Source: LMUY01 sp964247705
GTDB taxonomy: Bacteria > Pseudomonadota > Alphaproteobacteria > Acetobacterales > Acetobacteraceae
Direction of reading: 5' to 3'
Assembly: GCA_964247705.1 (NCBI GenBank)
Contig: CAXTVQ010000017.1
Span: 1 to 64,000, forward strand
DNA length: 64,000 nucleotides
The notes under the pieces are model-generated. The model saw only the letters and a program-made list of their open reading frames with translations. It made no database searches and was not told the DNA's origin. The translations under genes and the position numbers were made by a program. The first letter of the stretch is position 1. Each line of letters opens with the position of its first letter. Shown here piece by piece: positions 34,104 to 43,238 of the stretch.

Positions 34104-35435
34104 TCAGCTCTGCGCAACGCGAAGGCGCTCCACGGTGCGGGGCCGGCCGATCAACGGAAGCAGGCCGCGCATCTCCGGCCCCTTGTCCTCCCCCGTGAGC
34201 GCCAGGCGGAGCGGGTGGAACAGCGCACGGCCCTTCCGTCCGGTGCTGGCCTTCAGCGCGTCGGTCCAGGCGAGCCACACGTCCGCGCCCCACGGATCGG
34301 GCGGCAGGGTTTCCAGCGCCTCGCGCAGATAGGCGGCGTCATCTTCGATCACGGGGGGGACGATGCTGCCGGCCACCACGTCCCACCAGCCGCGCGCCTC
34401 GGCCAGCATGTCGAGGTTGCCGCGCACCGCCTCCCAGAACACCGGGGTGGCGCCGGGGGGCAGGCGCTCCTGCACCGCCTCGAACGGCAAGCCGTGCAGC
34501 ACCCGGCGGTTCATCGCCAGAAGCTGCCGCACGTCGAAGCGGGGGGAGTTGCGGGAGTAGCGCGTGAGGTCGAACCCGGCCGCGAGCTCGGCCATGCTGG
34601 CAGGGACCGGGTCCTCCGACGTGCCCAGGGTCGCGAGGTAGGCGGTGATGGCGCTCGGCTCCACCCCGTCCTGCCGCAGGCTGCGCAGAGAGAGCGCGCC
34701 GGTGCGCTTCGAGAGCTTGCCGCCGTCGTCGCCGACCAGCAGCGGCAGGTGTGCGAAGGACACGGCTTTCGGGTTGCCGCCGAGGGCGGACCAGATGTCG
34801 AGCTGCACGGCGGTGTTGGTGACATGGTCTTCGCCGCGCACGATGTGGGTGATGGCAGTGGCCAAGTCGTCCACGACAGAGGTGAAGGTGTAGAGGAAGG
34901 TGCCATCCGCCCGCACCAGCACCGGGTCAGAGATGGTGGGCAGGCGGACCTGTTTGTCGCCGAGCACGAGGTCATGCCACGCGACGGCGCCGTCCGAGAG
35001 GCGGAAGCGCCAATAGGGGGTCTTGCCCCCAGCTTCGGCAGTGGCGCGCTGCTCCGGGGTGAGCTTCAGCATGGCGCGGTCGTAGACGGGGGCCATGTGG
35101 CGTTTGAGCCGCTGGTCACGCTTGGCCTGCAGTTCGGCCTCGCTCTCGAAGCAAGGGTAGAGGCGGCCGGCGGCTTCGAGCTTTCGGGCGGCGGCCTCGT
35201 ACTGGGCAAGGCGGTCGGACTGGTGAAAGCTCTCGGTCCAGTCGATCCCCAGCCAACGCAGGTCCTGCTCGATGGCGGCCACGTATTCGGGTCGGTTGCG
35301 GGCCGTGTCGGTATCGTCGAAGCGAAGGATGAAGTCGCCGCCGTGACGCCGCGCGAGCAGGTAGTTGGCCAGCGCCGGGCGAGTGTTGCCGACGTGGAGC
35401 AGGCCGGTCGGGGAGGGGGCGAAGCGAAGTTTCAT
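34104..35435 (-). CDS. gltX: Glutamate--tRNA ligase
   Basis: 443-residue class I synthetase. The HIGH-equivalent is in FAPSPTGLLHVGNTRPALAN near residues 5-22, and the KMSKS-equivalent is KLSKRTGA near 240. The zinc-region-less, compact C-terminal helical domain is typical of one of the two alphaproteobacterial GluRS paralogues. It charges tRNA-Glu and possibly tRNA-Gln for later amidation. A palindromic repeat sits upstream of its start. Confidence 0.94.
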   Translation of the reverse strand: MKLRFAPSPTGLLHVGNTRPALANYLLARRHGGDFILRFDDTDTARNRPEYVAAIEQDLRWLGIDWTESFHQSDRLAQYEAAARKLEAAGRLYPCFESEAELQAKRDQRLKRHMAPVYDRAMLKLTPEQRATAEAGGKTPYWRFRLSDGAVAWHDLVLGDKQVRLPTISDPVLVRADGTFLYTFTSVVDDLATAITHIVRGEDHVTNTAVQLDIWSALGGNPKAVSFAHLPLLVGDDGGKLSKRTGALSLRSLRQDGVEPSAITAYLATLGTSEDPVPASMAELAAGFDLTRYSRNSPRFDVRQLLAMNRRVLHGLPFEAVQERLPPGATPVFWEAVRGNLDMLAEARGWWDVVAGSIVPPVIEDDAAYLREALETLPPDPWGADVWLAWTDALKASTGRKGRALFHPLRLALTGEDKGPEMRGLLPLIGRPRTVERLRVAQS

Positions 35436-35487
35436 GCGCCGGTATATAGCACCGGGGCGCTATGGCGTTCGGTCGCGCAAAAGAAAC

Positions 35488-35578
35488 TCTCCTCCCCTTG
35501 GGGGAGGGGTGGAAACCGCAGAAAGACAGTGCCCTTGACACCTCCCTCCCCGGCCCCCTCCCACAAGGGGAGGGGGAG
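35488..35578. repeat. Dispersed palindromic element, copy 3
   Basis: The left arm CTCCTCCCCTTGGGGGAGGG and the right arm CCTCCCTCCCCGGCCCCCTC, continuing to CCCACAAGGGGAGGGGGAG, are inverted repeats separated by about 30 bases. It fills the space between the hypothetical gene (ending 35590) and the start of gltX (35435). Confidence 0.8.
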
Positions 35579-35589
35579 AAGAAAGCGTT

Positions 35590-35952
35590 TCAGTCTTCCT
35601 CCTCCTCCACATCCCGCCTTGGGTCCAGCGCGCGCCAGTCGCGATCCTCCTCATTGGCCGGGCGGTCGCCGAAATCCGCTAGTTCGGTGGCGCTGCGCCA
35701 GGCACCTTGGGGATTGTCCGCGACTTCCGCGTCCTCGCCGAACGCGAACCAGGCGTCCAGCACCTCGCGCGACGTGAGCCCGGGGGCGCGGCATCGCTCC
35801 ACGCTGTCGCGCACGTAGGCGCGGGCGAACGCGTTGGCCTGCATCAAGGTAGGGAAGCCGCCAACCTCCTCCACCAGCTTGTCCTCGGACGCGCCGGACA
35901 GATCGAGGATGCGCACGCGCCAGCCGCCTTCCGGCGCGAAAAGGTCACTCAT
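35590..35952 (-). CDS. Conserved-looking small acidic protein, unknown function
   Basis: 120-residue soluble protein with no recognised family. The N-terminal half has strand-helix alternation (WRVRILDLSG, GGFPTLMQANAFARAYVRDS), followed by REVLDAWFAFGEDAEV. The last 25 residues are highly charged and end in EEEED. It starts 9 bases downstream of the pncB stop on the same strand, so it is probably in that operon. Confidence 0.65.
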   Translation of the reverse strand: MSDLFAPEGGWRVRILDLSGASEDKLVEEVGGFPTLMQANAFARAYVRDSVERCRAPGLTSREVLDAWFAFGEDAEVADNPQGAWRSATELADFGDRPANEEDRDWRALDPRRDVEEEED

Positions 35953-35961
35953 CGGCGCTAA

Positions 35962-37119
35962 CTAGAGGTGAGCCTTGGTGGAATCAACGCCGCGCTTGCG
36001 ATCGCCATTGCGGCGCAGCAGGAACTCGCGGCCGACCTTTACCCTGGCTTCACCGTCATACTCCACGATGTCGGCGGTGGCGTAGGTCTCGCTCCAATGT
36101 TCCGGAAGGTAGCTCCCCGTGCCAACAACATCCAACGGTGCCTGCGCGTCCGCCATCACGCGGCATTTGTCCACGCCGAAGCCGGAGGACGCCACGATCC
36201 GCACCCGCTTGAACCCGGCCTCGTCCAGCGCCTCGCGCATGCGCCAGATCGCGGCGGCCGAAACGCCGGTGCCCACCAGGTATCGTAATTCGGTGTCGCT
36301 GCGGTAGCGGCGGATCGCGCCCGGTGAATGGCGCTCGAGCACGGCGTAGCTCTCCGCCGGGTCCAGGCCTTCGAGGAACCGGCCGCCATGCGTGTCCAGC
36401 CGGACCGACAGGCGGCCCGCCTGCGCCATGTCTGTAAAACGCCGGCAGACGGCCAGCCCGTCGGTGACCTCCCGGCCGAAATAGTCGGTCAGCACGGTGA
36501 GCGCTTCGCCCGGGAACGTCTCGACGAACATCTCCGCCGCCCGCACCGTGGACCCGGCATAGCCGATCAGCGCGTGCGGCATCGTGCCCGCGCCGTGCTC
36601 CTGGCCGAACCAGTGCGCCGTCATCTCGGTCGCAGTGCCGACGAAGCCGACGGCGCCCTCCCGCCGGGCCGCGGTGCTGCCGACGCTGGCGGCATACCCC
36701 ATCATGTCCTGCATCTCGGCGCCGGCGCAGTGCCGCGCATCCATGGCGAGGAATCCCACCTGCGGCAACGCGCTGCACATCTGGTAGGCGTTATGGGCGG
36801 CGACGCAGCAGGCACCCAGCTTTTGCAGGAAGATCGTCTCGCAATTGGAGAGATGCTGGAACGACCCGGTTATGTAAGCGAGCGGCTCGCCGGACCCGAC
36901 CCAACTCCCCTCCGGATGCGTCAGGTCCAGGTCGATGGCGAACCCCTGCTCGACCGCCACGGAGCGCAGCCAGTCCACCATCAACCGGGTGGCCGAAATC
37001 ACCGGGCGGCGCAGAAACACCGCGTAGGTCACCCGTCGATCGCCGAACCGCGCGATGATGTCGCGGGTGCGGTTGAAATAGGCGTCGGTGCGGGCGTTGA
37101 CGTCGTCGGACAGCTTCAT
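35962..37119 (-). CDS. pncB: Nicotinate phosphoribosyltransferase
   Basis: 385-residue enzyme of the NAD salvage pathway that joins nicotinate to PRPP. The N-terminal DAYFNRTRDIIA, the central DARHCAGAEMQDMMGYAASVGS, the phosphate loop region GTMPHALIGYAGS, and the C-terminal IVASSGFGVDKCRVM and GTGSYLPEHW stretches match the family. It is slightly shorter than E. coli PncB, like many alphaproteobacterial forms. The start at ATG 37119 gives the complete N-terminal motif. Confidence 0.92.
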   Translation of the reverse strand: MKLSDDVNARTDAYFNRTRDIIARFGDRRVTYAVFLRRPVISATRLMVDWLRSVAVEQGFAIDLDLTHPEGSWVGSGEPLAYITGSFQHLSNCETIFLQKLGACCVAAHNAYQMCSALPQVGFLAMDARHCAGAEMQDMMGYAASVGSTAARREGAVGFVGTATEMTAHWFGQEHGAGTMPHALIGYAGSTVRAAEMFVETFPGEALTVLTDYFGREVTDGLAVCRRFTDMAQAGRLSVRLDTHGGRFLEGLDPAESYAVLERHSPGAIRRYRSDTELRYLVGTGVSAAAIWRMREALDEAGFKRVRIVASSGFGVDKCRVMADAQAPLDVVGTGSYLPEHWSETYATADIVEYDGEARVKVGREFLLRRNGDRKRGVDSTKAHL

Positions 37120-37173
37120 CGTGCAACCTGGAAGGTAGACGACAGTCCCGCGCTCCCCCTTGGATGTAAAGCG

Positions 37174-38553
37174 CTATTGGGCTGCGACCGACACGCCCGG
37201 GGCCGGGATACGGCGCGTTTTCAGCTCCTCGGCGAGCAGGAAGGCGAGTTCCAGGGACTGCTCGGCATTCAGCCGCGGATCCACGAAGCTTTCGTAGCGT
37301 TCGGCCAGGTCCGCCTCCGTCAGCCGGTGGGCGCCGCCGACGCATTCGGTGACGTCCTGCCCCGTCATCTCCACGTGCACGCCGCCGGCCCAGCTCCCCT
37401 CCGCCGCGTGCACGTCGAAGAAGCCCTGCACTTCCTTAAGGATCGCGTCGAAGAAACGGGTCTTGATCTTGGCGGCGGTGCTGACCGTGTTGCCGTGCAT
37501 TGGGTCGCAGATCCACAGCACCCGGCGCCCCTCCGCCTGCACCGCGCGCAACAAGGGCGGCAGGGCGGTGAGCACCTTTTCCGCCCCCATGCGGCTGATC
37601 AGCGTGATGCGGCCAGGCTCGTCCGCCGGGTTCAGCGTCTCGATCAGGCGGAGCAGGTCGGCGGCGGTGGTGGTCGGCCCGACCTTGATGCCGATCGGGT
37701 TCTTCACGCCGCGCAGGAACTCGACATGGGCGCCGTCCGGCTGGCGGGTGCGGTCCCCGATCCACAGGAAATGCGCCGAGCAGGCGTACCAGTCGCCACT
37801 GGTGGAGTCCACGCGGGTGAGCGCCTGCTCGTAGGGCAGCAACAAGGCTTCGTGGCTGGTGTAGAACTCGGTTTCGTGGATCTGCGGCGTGCTGGCGCTA
37901 TTGATGCCGCAGGCCGCCATGAAGCGCAGCGTCTCGTCGATCCGGCCGGCCAGTTCGCCGTAGCGGCTGGCCAGCGGGGAGCGCGCGGCGAAGGACAGGT
38001 TCCAGCGGTGCACGCTGTGCAGGTCCGCGTAGCCGCCGCCGGCAAAGGCGCGTAGCAGGTTCAGCGTGCCGGCGGATTGGAAGTAGCCCATCTCCATGCG
38101 CGCCGGGTCGGGGATGCGGTCGGCCGACGTGAAGGCGGGGCCGTTGATGTTGTCGCCGCGGTAGCTGGGCAGGGTCTGGCCGTCGATCGTCTCCATATCG
38201 GCGGAGCGGGGCTTGGCGAACTGGCCTGCCATGCGCCCGAGCTTCACCACGGGGACGGTCGCGCCGAAGGTCAGCACCACGGCCATCTGCAGCAGGATGC
38301 GGAAGGTGTCGCGGATGATGTCCGCCTTGAAGTTGCCGAAGCTCTCGGCGCAGTCGCCCCCCTGCAGCACGAAGGCGTGGCCGGCCGACGCCTGCGCGAG
38401 TGACGCCTTCAGCCGCCGCGCCTCGCCCGCGAACACCAGCGGCGGATAGCCGGCCAGGCGCTGCTCGACCGCGCCAAGGGCGGACGCGTCCGGATAGGCG
38501 GGTTGCTGCCGGATCGGGTGAGCGCGCCAGGAGGTGGGGGACCAGGGTTCCAT
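37174..38553 (-). CDS. 3-deoxy-7-phosphoheptulonate (DAHP) synthase, class II
   Basis: 459-residue plant/actinobacterial-type DAHP synthase, the first step of the shikimate pathway, joining PEP and erythrose 4-phosphate. Diagnostic pieces are FVLQGGDCAESF near 61-72, the GRMAGQFAKPRS stretch, PSYRGDNINGPAF, the LNPADEPGRITLI region and WICDPMHGNT with the metal histidine. Class II enzymes are often the housekeeping type in alphaproteobacteria. It is divergent from gpmI, so 38554-38654 must hold both promoters. Confidence 0.95.
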   Translation of the reverse strand: MEPWSPTSWRAHPIRQQPAYPDASALGAVEQRLAGYPPLVFAGEARRLKASLAQASAGHAFVLQGGDCAESFGNFKADIIRDTFRILLQMAVVLTFGATVPVVKLGRMAGQFAKPRSADMETIDGQTLPSYRGDNINGPAFTSADRIPDPARMEMGYFQSAGTLNLLRAFAGGGYADLHSVHRWNLSFAARSPLASRYGELAGRIDETLRFMAACGINSASTPQIHETEFYTSHEALLLPYEQALTRVDSTSGDWYACSAHFLWIGDRTRQPDGAHVEFLRGVKNPIGIKVGPTTTAADLLRLIETLNPADEPGRITLISRMGAEKVLTALPPLLRAVQAEGRRVLWICDPMHGNTVSTAAKIKTRFFDAILKEVQGFFDVHAAEGSWAGGVHVEMTGQDVTECVGGAHRLTEADLAERYESFVDPRLNAEQSLELAFLLAEELKTRRIPAPGVSVAAQ

Positions 38554-38654
38554 GCTCTAGATTATCACGCTGGACAGCCCAAAGCACCACCTACGCCCTG
38601 ATTGACGCAGCCTTGAGCAGGAGGCAGGGAGACGGGCAACTGGAGTTCGCGTCC

Positions 38655-40175
38655 ATGCCCGACATACCCCGCCCCGCCATGCTGATCATCCTGGACGGCT
38701 GGGGCTGGCGGGAAGATGCGACCGACAACGCCGTTCGCCAGGCGCGCACACCCAATTTCGACCGGCTTTGGGCAACAGGGCCGCACGCTTTCCTGCGCAC
38801 CTCCGGCGAGGATGTCGGGTTGCCGGACGGGCAGATGGGCAACTCGGAGGTCGGTCACCTCAACATCGGCGCGGGCCGGATCGTGACGCAGGACCTGCCG
38901 CGGATCGCGCGCGCCATCGCCGACGGGTCGCTCGCGGAAGGGCCGGCGATGCGCGGGCTGATCGATGCGCTGCATAAATCCGGTGGGGTGTGCCACCTGT
39001 TGGGCCTGGTTTCGACCGGCGGCGTGCACGCGCACCAGGATCATGCGGTGGCGCTGGCCCGGATCGTGACGGCGGAGGGCATCCCCGTGCGCATCCACGC
39101 CTTCACCGACGGCCGCGACGCCCCCCCGCGCTCTGCCGCCGAGTATTTTGCCGCGTTCGAGGCGGCACTGCCCGAAGGCGCCACGGTCGCTACCGTGTGC
39201 GGACGCTACTACGCCATGGACCGCGACAACCGGTGGGAGCGGGTGAGCCGCGCCTTCGCCGCCCTGGCGCATGCCGAGGGCGCCCCGTTCGCCACTGCTG
39301 CCGAGGCAATTCAGGCCGCTTATGCGAAGGGCCAGAACGACGAGTTCGTGGACCCGGCGATCATCGGCGGCTACCGCGGCATGAACGGCGGCGACGCCCT
39401 GCTCTCCTTCAACTTCCGCGCCGACCGCATCCGCGAACTGCTGGCCACCTTGCTCGACCCGGCGTTCGCCGGGTTCCCGCGCACCGTGCCGACGTTCTGC
39501 GCGGCGGTCGGCATGACCCGGTACAGCGACGATCTCGCACCCTTGATGCAAGCGATCTTCCCGCCGCACTCCATGGCCGCAATCCTGGGCGAGGTCGTCA
39601 GCGCCGCCGGCTGCCGGCAACTCCGCTTGGCCGAGACGGAAAAGTATCCGCACGTTACCTATTTCATGAACGGCGGGCGGGAGCAGCCCTTCGCCGGCGA
39701 GGACCGGGTGATGGTGCCCTCGCCCAAGGTCGCCACCTACGACCTGCAGCCCGAGATGAGCGCGCCGGACCTGACGGCCAAAGCGGTGGCGGCGATCCGC
39801 TCGGGGCAATACGACCTGTTGCTGCTGAATTTCGCCAACCCGGACATGGTGGGCCACACCGGCAGCCTGCCGGCAACGGTCGCCGCAGTGGAGGCGGTGG
39901 ACACGGGGCTCGGCGCAATCGCGGCGGCCGTGGCAGAGGCAGGCGGCGCGTTGCTGGTCACCGCGGACCACGGCAACGCGGAATTGATGCGGGACCCGGT
40001 CACGGGCGCGCCGCACACCGCCCACACCACCAACCTCGTCCCTGTCCTGCTGTCCTTCGCGCATGCCCGCTCGTTGCAGGATGGACGCTTGGCGGACCTC
40101 GCGCCGACCCTGCTCGACCTCATGGGTTTGGAACAGCCGGAGCAGATGACAGGGCATTCCCTGCTCTCACACTAA
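38655..40175 (+). CDS. gpmI: 2,3-bisphosphoglycerate-independent phosphoglycerate mutase
   Basis: 506-residue alkaline-phosphatase-fold enzyme converting 3- to 2-phosphoglycerate with two manganese ions. The N-terminal metal Asp is D14 in LIILDGWGW and the phosphorylated Ser is S64 in GQMGNSEVGHLNIGAGR. The insertion domain contains HIHAFTDGRD-like IHAFTDGRDAPP and the C-terminal metal site is VTADHGNAE. The length is typical. The frame extends upstream, but the ATG at 38655 has GGAG 9 bases before it and starts the homologous region. Confidence 0.96.
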   Translation: MPDIPRPAMLIILDGWGWREDATDNAVRQARTPNFDRLWATGPHAFLRTSGEDVGLPDGQMGNSEVGHLNIGAGRIVTQDLPRIARAIADGSLAEGPAMRGLIDALHKSGGVCHLLGLVSTGGVHAHQDHAVALARIVTAEGIPVRIHAFTDGRDAPPRSAAEYFAAFEAALPEGATVATVCGRYYAMDRDNRWERVSRAFAALAHAEGAPFATAAEAIQAAYAKGQNDEFVDPAIIGGYRGMNGGDALLSFNFRADRIRELLATLLDPAFAGFPRTVPTFCAAVGMTRYSDDLAPLMQAIFPPHSMAAILGEVVSAAGCRQLRLAETEKYPHVTYFMNGGREQPFAGEDRVMVPSPKVATYDLQPEMSAPDLTAKAVAAIRSGQYDLLLLNFANPDMVGHTGSLPATVAAVEAVDTGLGAIAAAVAEAGGALLVTADHGNAELMRDPVTGAPHTAHTTNLVPVLLSFAHARSLQDGRLADLAPTLLDLMGLEQPEQMTGHSLLSH

Positions 40176-40176
40176 T

Positions 40177-40217
40177 CAGGTAGGACGTGCACATGCCTAT
40201 GTTTTAGGCATTACCTG
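40177..40217 (+). promoter_or_regulatory. Nested hairpin ahead of the nitrate assimilation operon
   Basis: Outer arms CAGGTA (40177-40182) and TACCTG (40212-40217) enclose a perfect inner hairpin TGCCTA-TGTTT-TAGGCA (40194-40210). It starts right after the gpmI stop and lies 68 bases ahead of the operon start. It may be the gpmI terminator, or a leader structure for nitrate-responsive control. There is no U-tract after it. Confidence 0.35.
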
Positions 40218-40284
40218 CACCTTCTCGGATCAAGATTGGCCAGCGTGGTTTTACGTTGCCCTGTGCGACGCTATAACGGGCTTT

Positions 40285-41505
40285 ATGACATTCGATCATT
40301 CACCAAGGGTCGTCATCGTCGGCGCTGGTCCGGCGGGCGCCCGATGTGCCGATCGGCTCGCAGCGGGTGGGGCCACCGTGACCCTGATCGGGGCGGAACC
40401 GACCCATCCGTATAACCGCGTCGCCCTCAGCCTGTATCTCGCCGGTGACCTGGAGGAGCAAGCGCTCGTCACCCATCACGCCGAGCATCTCGAGACCAAC
40501 CGCATCACCTGGCGGCCGAAGACGCACGTCGCGTCGGTCGACCGGGTCGCGCGGGAGGTGGTGACGGCAGCCGGCGAACGCGTGTCCTACGACCACCTCG
40601 TGCTCGCCACCGGGGCGAACCCGGTGCGCCTGCCGTTTCCCGGCGCGGACGGGCCGCAGGTGCTGATGTATCGTACGCTGGACGACGTGCAGCAGATGAT
40701 TGCCCATGCCGCGCGCGGGGGCGACGCCGTGGTGATCGGCGGCGGGCTGCTCGGGCTGGAGGCGGCCGCCGGGCTGGCGCGGCGTGGCATGCGGGTGACG
40801 GTGCTGCACGCGACCGACCGGCTGATGGAGCGGCAATTGGACCGTGGCGCCGCGGCCTTGCTGGAGCGGCGGCTGGCCGGACAGGGCATTGCCGTAATCA
40901 CCAGCGCCAAGACGGTCGCGATCGAGTCGGACGCGGTGCTGCTGGCGGACGGGCGCCGGGTGCCGGCTCGCATCGTAGTGATGGCGGTGGGCATCCGCCC
41001 CCATGCCGAGCTGGCCCGCGCCGCCGGGCTGCCGGTTAACCGCGGCGTGATTGTGGACGATACGATGCGCACCGAGGACCCGGCGGTCTGGGCGATCGGC
41101 GAGTGCGCCGAGCATGCCGGGCAGTGTGTGGGCTTGGTGAAGCCGTCCTTCGCGCAGGCGGAGGTGGCGGCGGCCAACATCCTCGATCCAGCGTCCGGCG
41201 AGCGCTACGTACCCGTGTCCGACGCCACGGCGCTGAAGGTGGCGGGCGCCGGCGTCTGGTCCGCGGGCGAGATCGACGGCGCCGACCCGATCGTCCTGGA
41301 CGACGCGGAGGCTGGGCAATACCGCCGCCTTGTGGTGCGCGACGATCGGCTGGTGGGCGCCGTGCTGTATGGGGAGGTGGCCGACGCACCCTGGTACCTG
41401 GGCTTGATCAAGGATGGCCGCCCGATCGGTTCGGCGCGCGCGGTGCTTCCGTTCGGCCCGGCCTTCCAGCTCCCAGAGTTCGAAAATGGGGAGTGGGCGG
41501 CATGA
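40285..41505 (+). CDS. NirB-like FAD-dependent NAD(P)H reductase of the nitrate operon
   Basis: 406-residue two-dinucleotide-fold flavoprotein. FAD-binding VVIVGAGPAGARCADRLAAGG is at 9-29, HPYNRVALS at the substrate side, LVLATGANP near 109-117, NAD-binding VVIGGGLLGLEAAAGLARRG near 148-167, and the second FAD motif VWAIGECAEH near 267. It matches the N-terminal domain of NirB and the NasB-type reductases that feed electrons to assimilatory nitrate reductase. Here it stands as a separate protein. Its TGA overlaps the ATG of the nitrite reductase gene (ATGA). Confidence 0.88.
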   Translation: MTFDHSPRVVIVGAGPAGARCADRLAAGGATVTLIGAEPTHPYNRVALSLYLAGDLEEQALVTHHAEHLETNRITWRPKTHVASVDRVAREVVTAAGERVSYDHLVLATGANPVRLPFPGADGPQVLMYRTLDDVQQMIAHAARGGDAVVIGGGLLGLEAAAGLARRGMRVTVLHATDRLMERQLDRGAAALLERRLAGQGIAVITSAKTVAIESDAVLLADGRRVPARIVVMAVGIRPHAELARAAGLPVNRGVIVDDTMRTEDPAVWAIGECAEHAGQCVGLVKPSFAQAEVAAANILDPASGERYVPVSDATALKVAGAGVWSAGEIDGADPIVLDDAEAGQYRRLVVRDDRLVGAVLYGEVADAPWYLGLIKDGRPIGSARAVLPFGPAFQLPEFENGEWAA

Positions 41506-43238
41506 CCGACCAGGCCTTCACCGTCGAGCAGCAGGAATACCTCAAGGGCTTCATGGCCGGCGTGGATGCCAAGCGCGGCTCCCCGCTCGGTGGCGTGCCG
41601 GCGCCCGCAACCGACCCGGCGGACCTGCAGCGCGCGGCGCAGGACCGCACGGTGGCCGAAGGCGGCAAGCTGGTTCCGGAGGAGGAGGCCAAGCGCAAGA
41701 AGCACCCGCTCGACCGGTTCGGCGAGATCAGCGCACTGGCGGCCGAACAGAAATTCCCGAAGGGGACGGACGTCTTCCTGACGAAGTTCCACGGCCTGTT
41801 CTACGTCGCGCCGGCGCAGAACAGCTTCATGTGCCGGCTGCGCATGCCGGGCGGCATCCTGAACTCACTCCAGTTCAGGGGCGTCGCCGCGATCGCCGAG
41901 GAGCTGGGCGGCGGGTTCGCCGACGTCACCACCCGCGCCAACCTCCAAGTCCGCGAGATCGCCGCCGCGAACGCGCCCGAGGTGCTGACCCGCCTGGCCG
42001 ACCTCGGCCTGACCTCCCGCGGGTCCGGCGCCGACAACGTGCGCAACGTCACCGGCAGCCCAACGGCGGGGATCGACGCGCAAGAGCTGATCGATACGCG
42101 CCCCGACGCGCGCCGCATCCACCACCATATCCTGAACCACCGCGAGCTGTACGGCCTGCCGCGCAAATTCAACATCGCGTTCGACGGCAGCGGTACGATC
42201 CCGGTGCTGGAGGACACCAACGACGTGGCGTTCACTGCCGTGCCGGTGGCCGCCGGTTTCGGTGTAGAACCGGGGGTGTACTACCGCCTCGCGCTGGGCG
42301 GCATCACGGGCCACAAGGATTTCGCCCGCCAGACCGGCGTGATCGTGGCCCCGGCGGACACCACGCCGGTGTGCGACGCGATCCTGCGCGTGTTCATCGC
42401 CAGCGGCGACCGCACTAACCGAAACAAGGCGCGGCTGAAATACGTGCTCGACGCCTGGGGGTTCGACCGTTTCCTCGGAGCGGTGGAGGCGGAACTCGGC
42501 CGTCCCCTCACCCGCGTGCCGGTGGAAGCCACCCTAGCCACGCCGCCGCAATCCCGCTCGGCCCATGTCGGCGTGCACGCGCAGAAGCAGCCGGGCCTGT
42601 CGTATGTCGGCGTGGTGCTGCCGGTCGGCCGGATCACGGCGGAGCGGATGCGCGGGTTGGCGGACATCGCGGACCGTTTCGGCTCAGGCACGATCCGGCT
42701 GACGGTGTGGCAGAACCTGCTGATCTCCGACGTTCCCGACGCTCTTGTTCCGGAGGCGCTGGCCGCCATCGAGGCGCTTGGGCTCACTCACGCAGCCAGT
42801 CCCCTGCGCGCGGGCCTGGTCGCGTGCACGGGGAATGCCGGATGCAAGTTTTCCGCGTCCAACACCAAGGGACATGCGGCGGGGCTGGTGGAGTGGCTGG
42901 AGCCGCGGATCACGGTGGATATGCCGGTGAACATTCACCTCACCGGCTGCCACCACTCCTGTGCGCAGCATTACATCGCCGATATCGGCCTGCTCGGCGC
43001 CAAGGTGGAGCGGGGCGAGGACATGGTGGAGGGCTACGACCTGCATGTCGGCGGCGGCGCCGGCGCGAACCAGGCGATCGGCCGCCTGATCCGCCCGGCC
43101 GTGGCCGCGGACGAATTGCCGCCGATGGTGCTCTCGTTACTGCACGCATGGATGGATAGCCGCGCGCCGGGTCAGGGCTTCCAGGACTGGTCGGCGTCCC
43201 AACCGGACGAGACCCTGGCCGAGCTCGTGGCGTCGTGA
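41502..43238 (+). CDS. nirA: NirA-type siroheme nitrite (or sulfite) reductase
   Basis: 578-residue siroheme/[4Fe-4S] enzyme reducing nitrite to ammonium with six electrons. Two ferredoxin-like half domains repeat (RMPGGILNSLQFRGVAAIAE near 114-133; LPVGRITAERMRGLADIAD near 373-391). The cluster ligands are C442 and C448 in ACTGNAGCK and C483 and C487 in TGCHHSCAQH. An extra N-terminal helix, FTVEQQEYLKGFMAG at 6-20, precedes the reductase core and resembles the N-terminus of the next gene product. The operon position with nasA favours nitrite over sulfite. Confidence 0.9.
   Translation: MTDQAFTVEQQEYLKGFMAGVDAKRGSPLGGVPAPATDPADLQRAAQDRTVAEGGKLVPEEEAKRKKHPLDRFGEISALAAEQKFPKGTDVFLTKFHGLFYVAPAQNSFMCRLRMPGGILNSLQFRGVAAIAEELGGGFADVTTRANLQVREIAAANAPEVLTRLADLGLTSRGSGADNVRNVTGSPTAGIDAQELIDTRPDARRIHHHILNHRELYGLPRKFNIAFDGSGTIPVLEDTNDVAFTAVPVAAGFGVEPGVYYRLALGGITGHKDFARQTGVIVAPADTTPVCDAILRVFIASGDRTNRNKARLKYVLDAWGFDRFLGAVEAELGRPLTRVPVEATLATPPQSRSAHVGVHAQKQPGLSYVGVVLPVGRITAERMRGLADIADRFGSGTIRLTVWQNLLISDVPDALVPEALAAIEALGLTHAASPLRAGLVACTGNAGCKFSASNTKGHAAGLVEWLEPRITVDMPVNIHLTGCHHSCAQHYIADIGLLGAKVERGEDMVEGYDLHVGGGAGANQAIGRLIRPAVAADELPPMVLSLLHAWMDSRAPGQGFQDWSASQPDETLAELVAS

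Noticed and set aside
34104..35435. HVGN instead of HIGH in glutamyl-tRNA synthetase as a defect
   Set aside because: Variation at this motif is common in alphaproteobacterial GluRS paralogues, and the KLSKR motif is intact.
40236..40262. Sigma-54 promoter before the nitrate operon (TGGTTTTACGTTGCC)
   Set aside because: The GG and GC elements are separated by 9 bases instead of 10 and the CAC part is missing.
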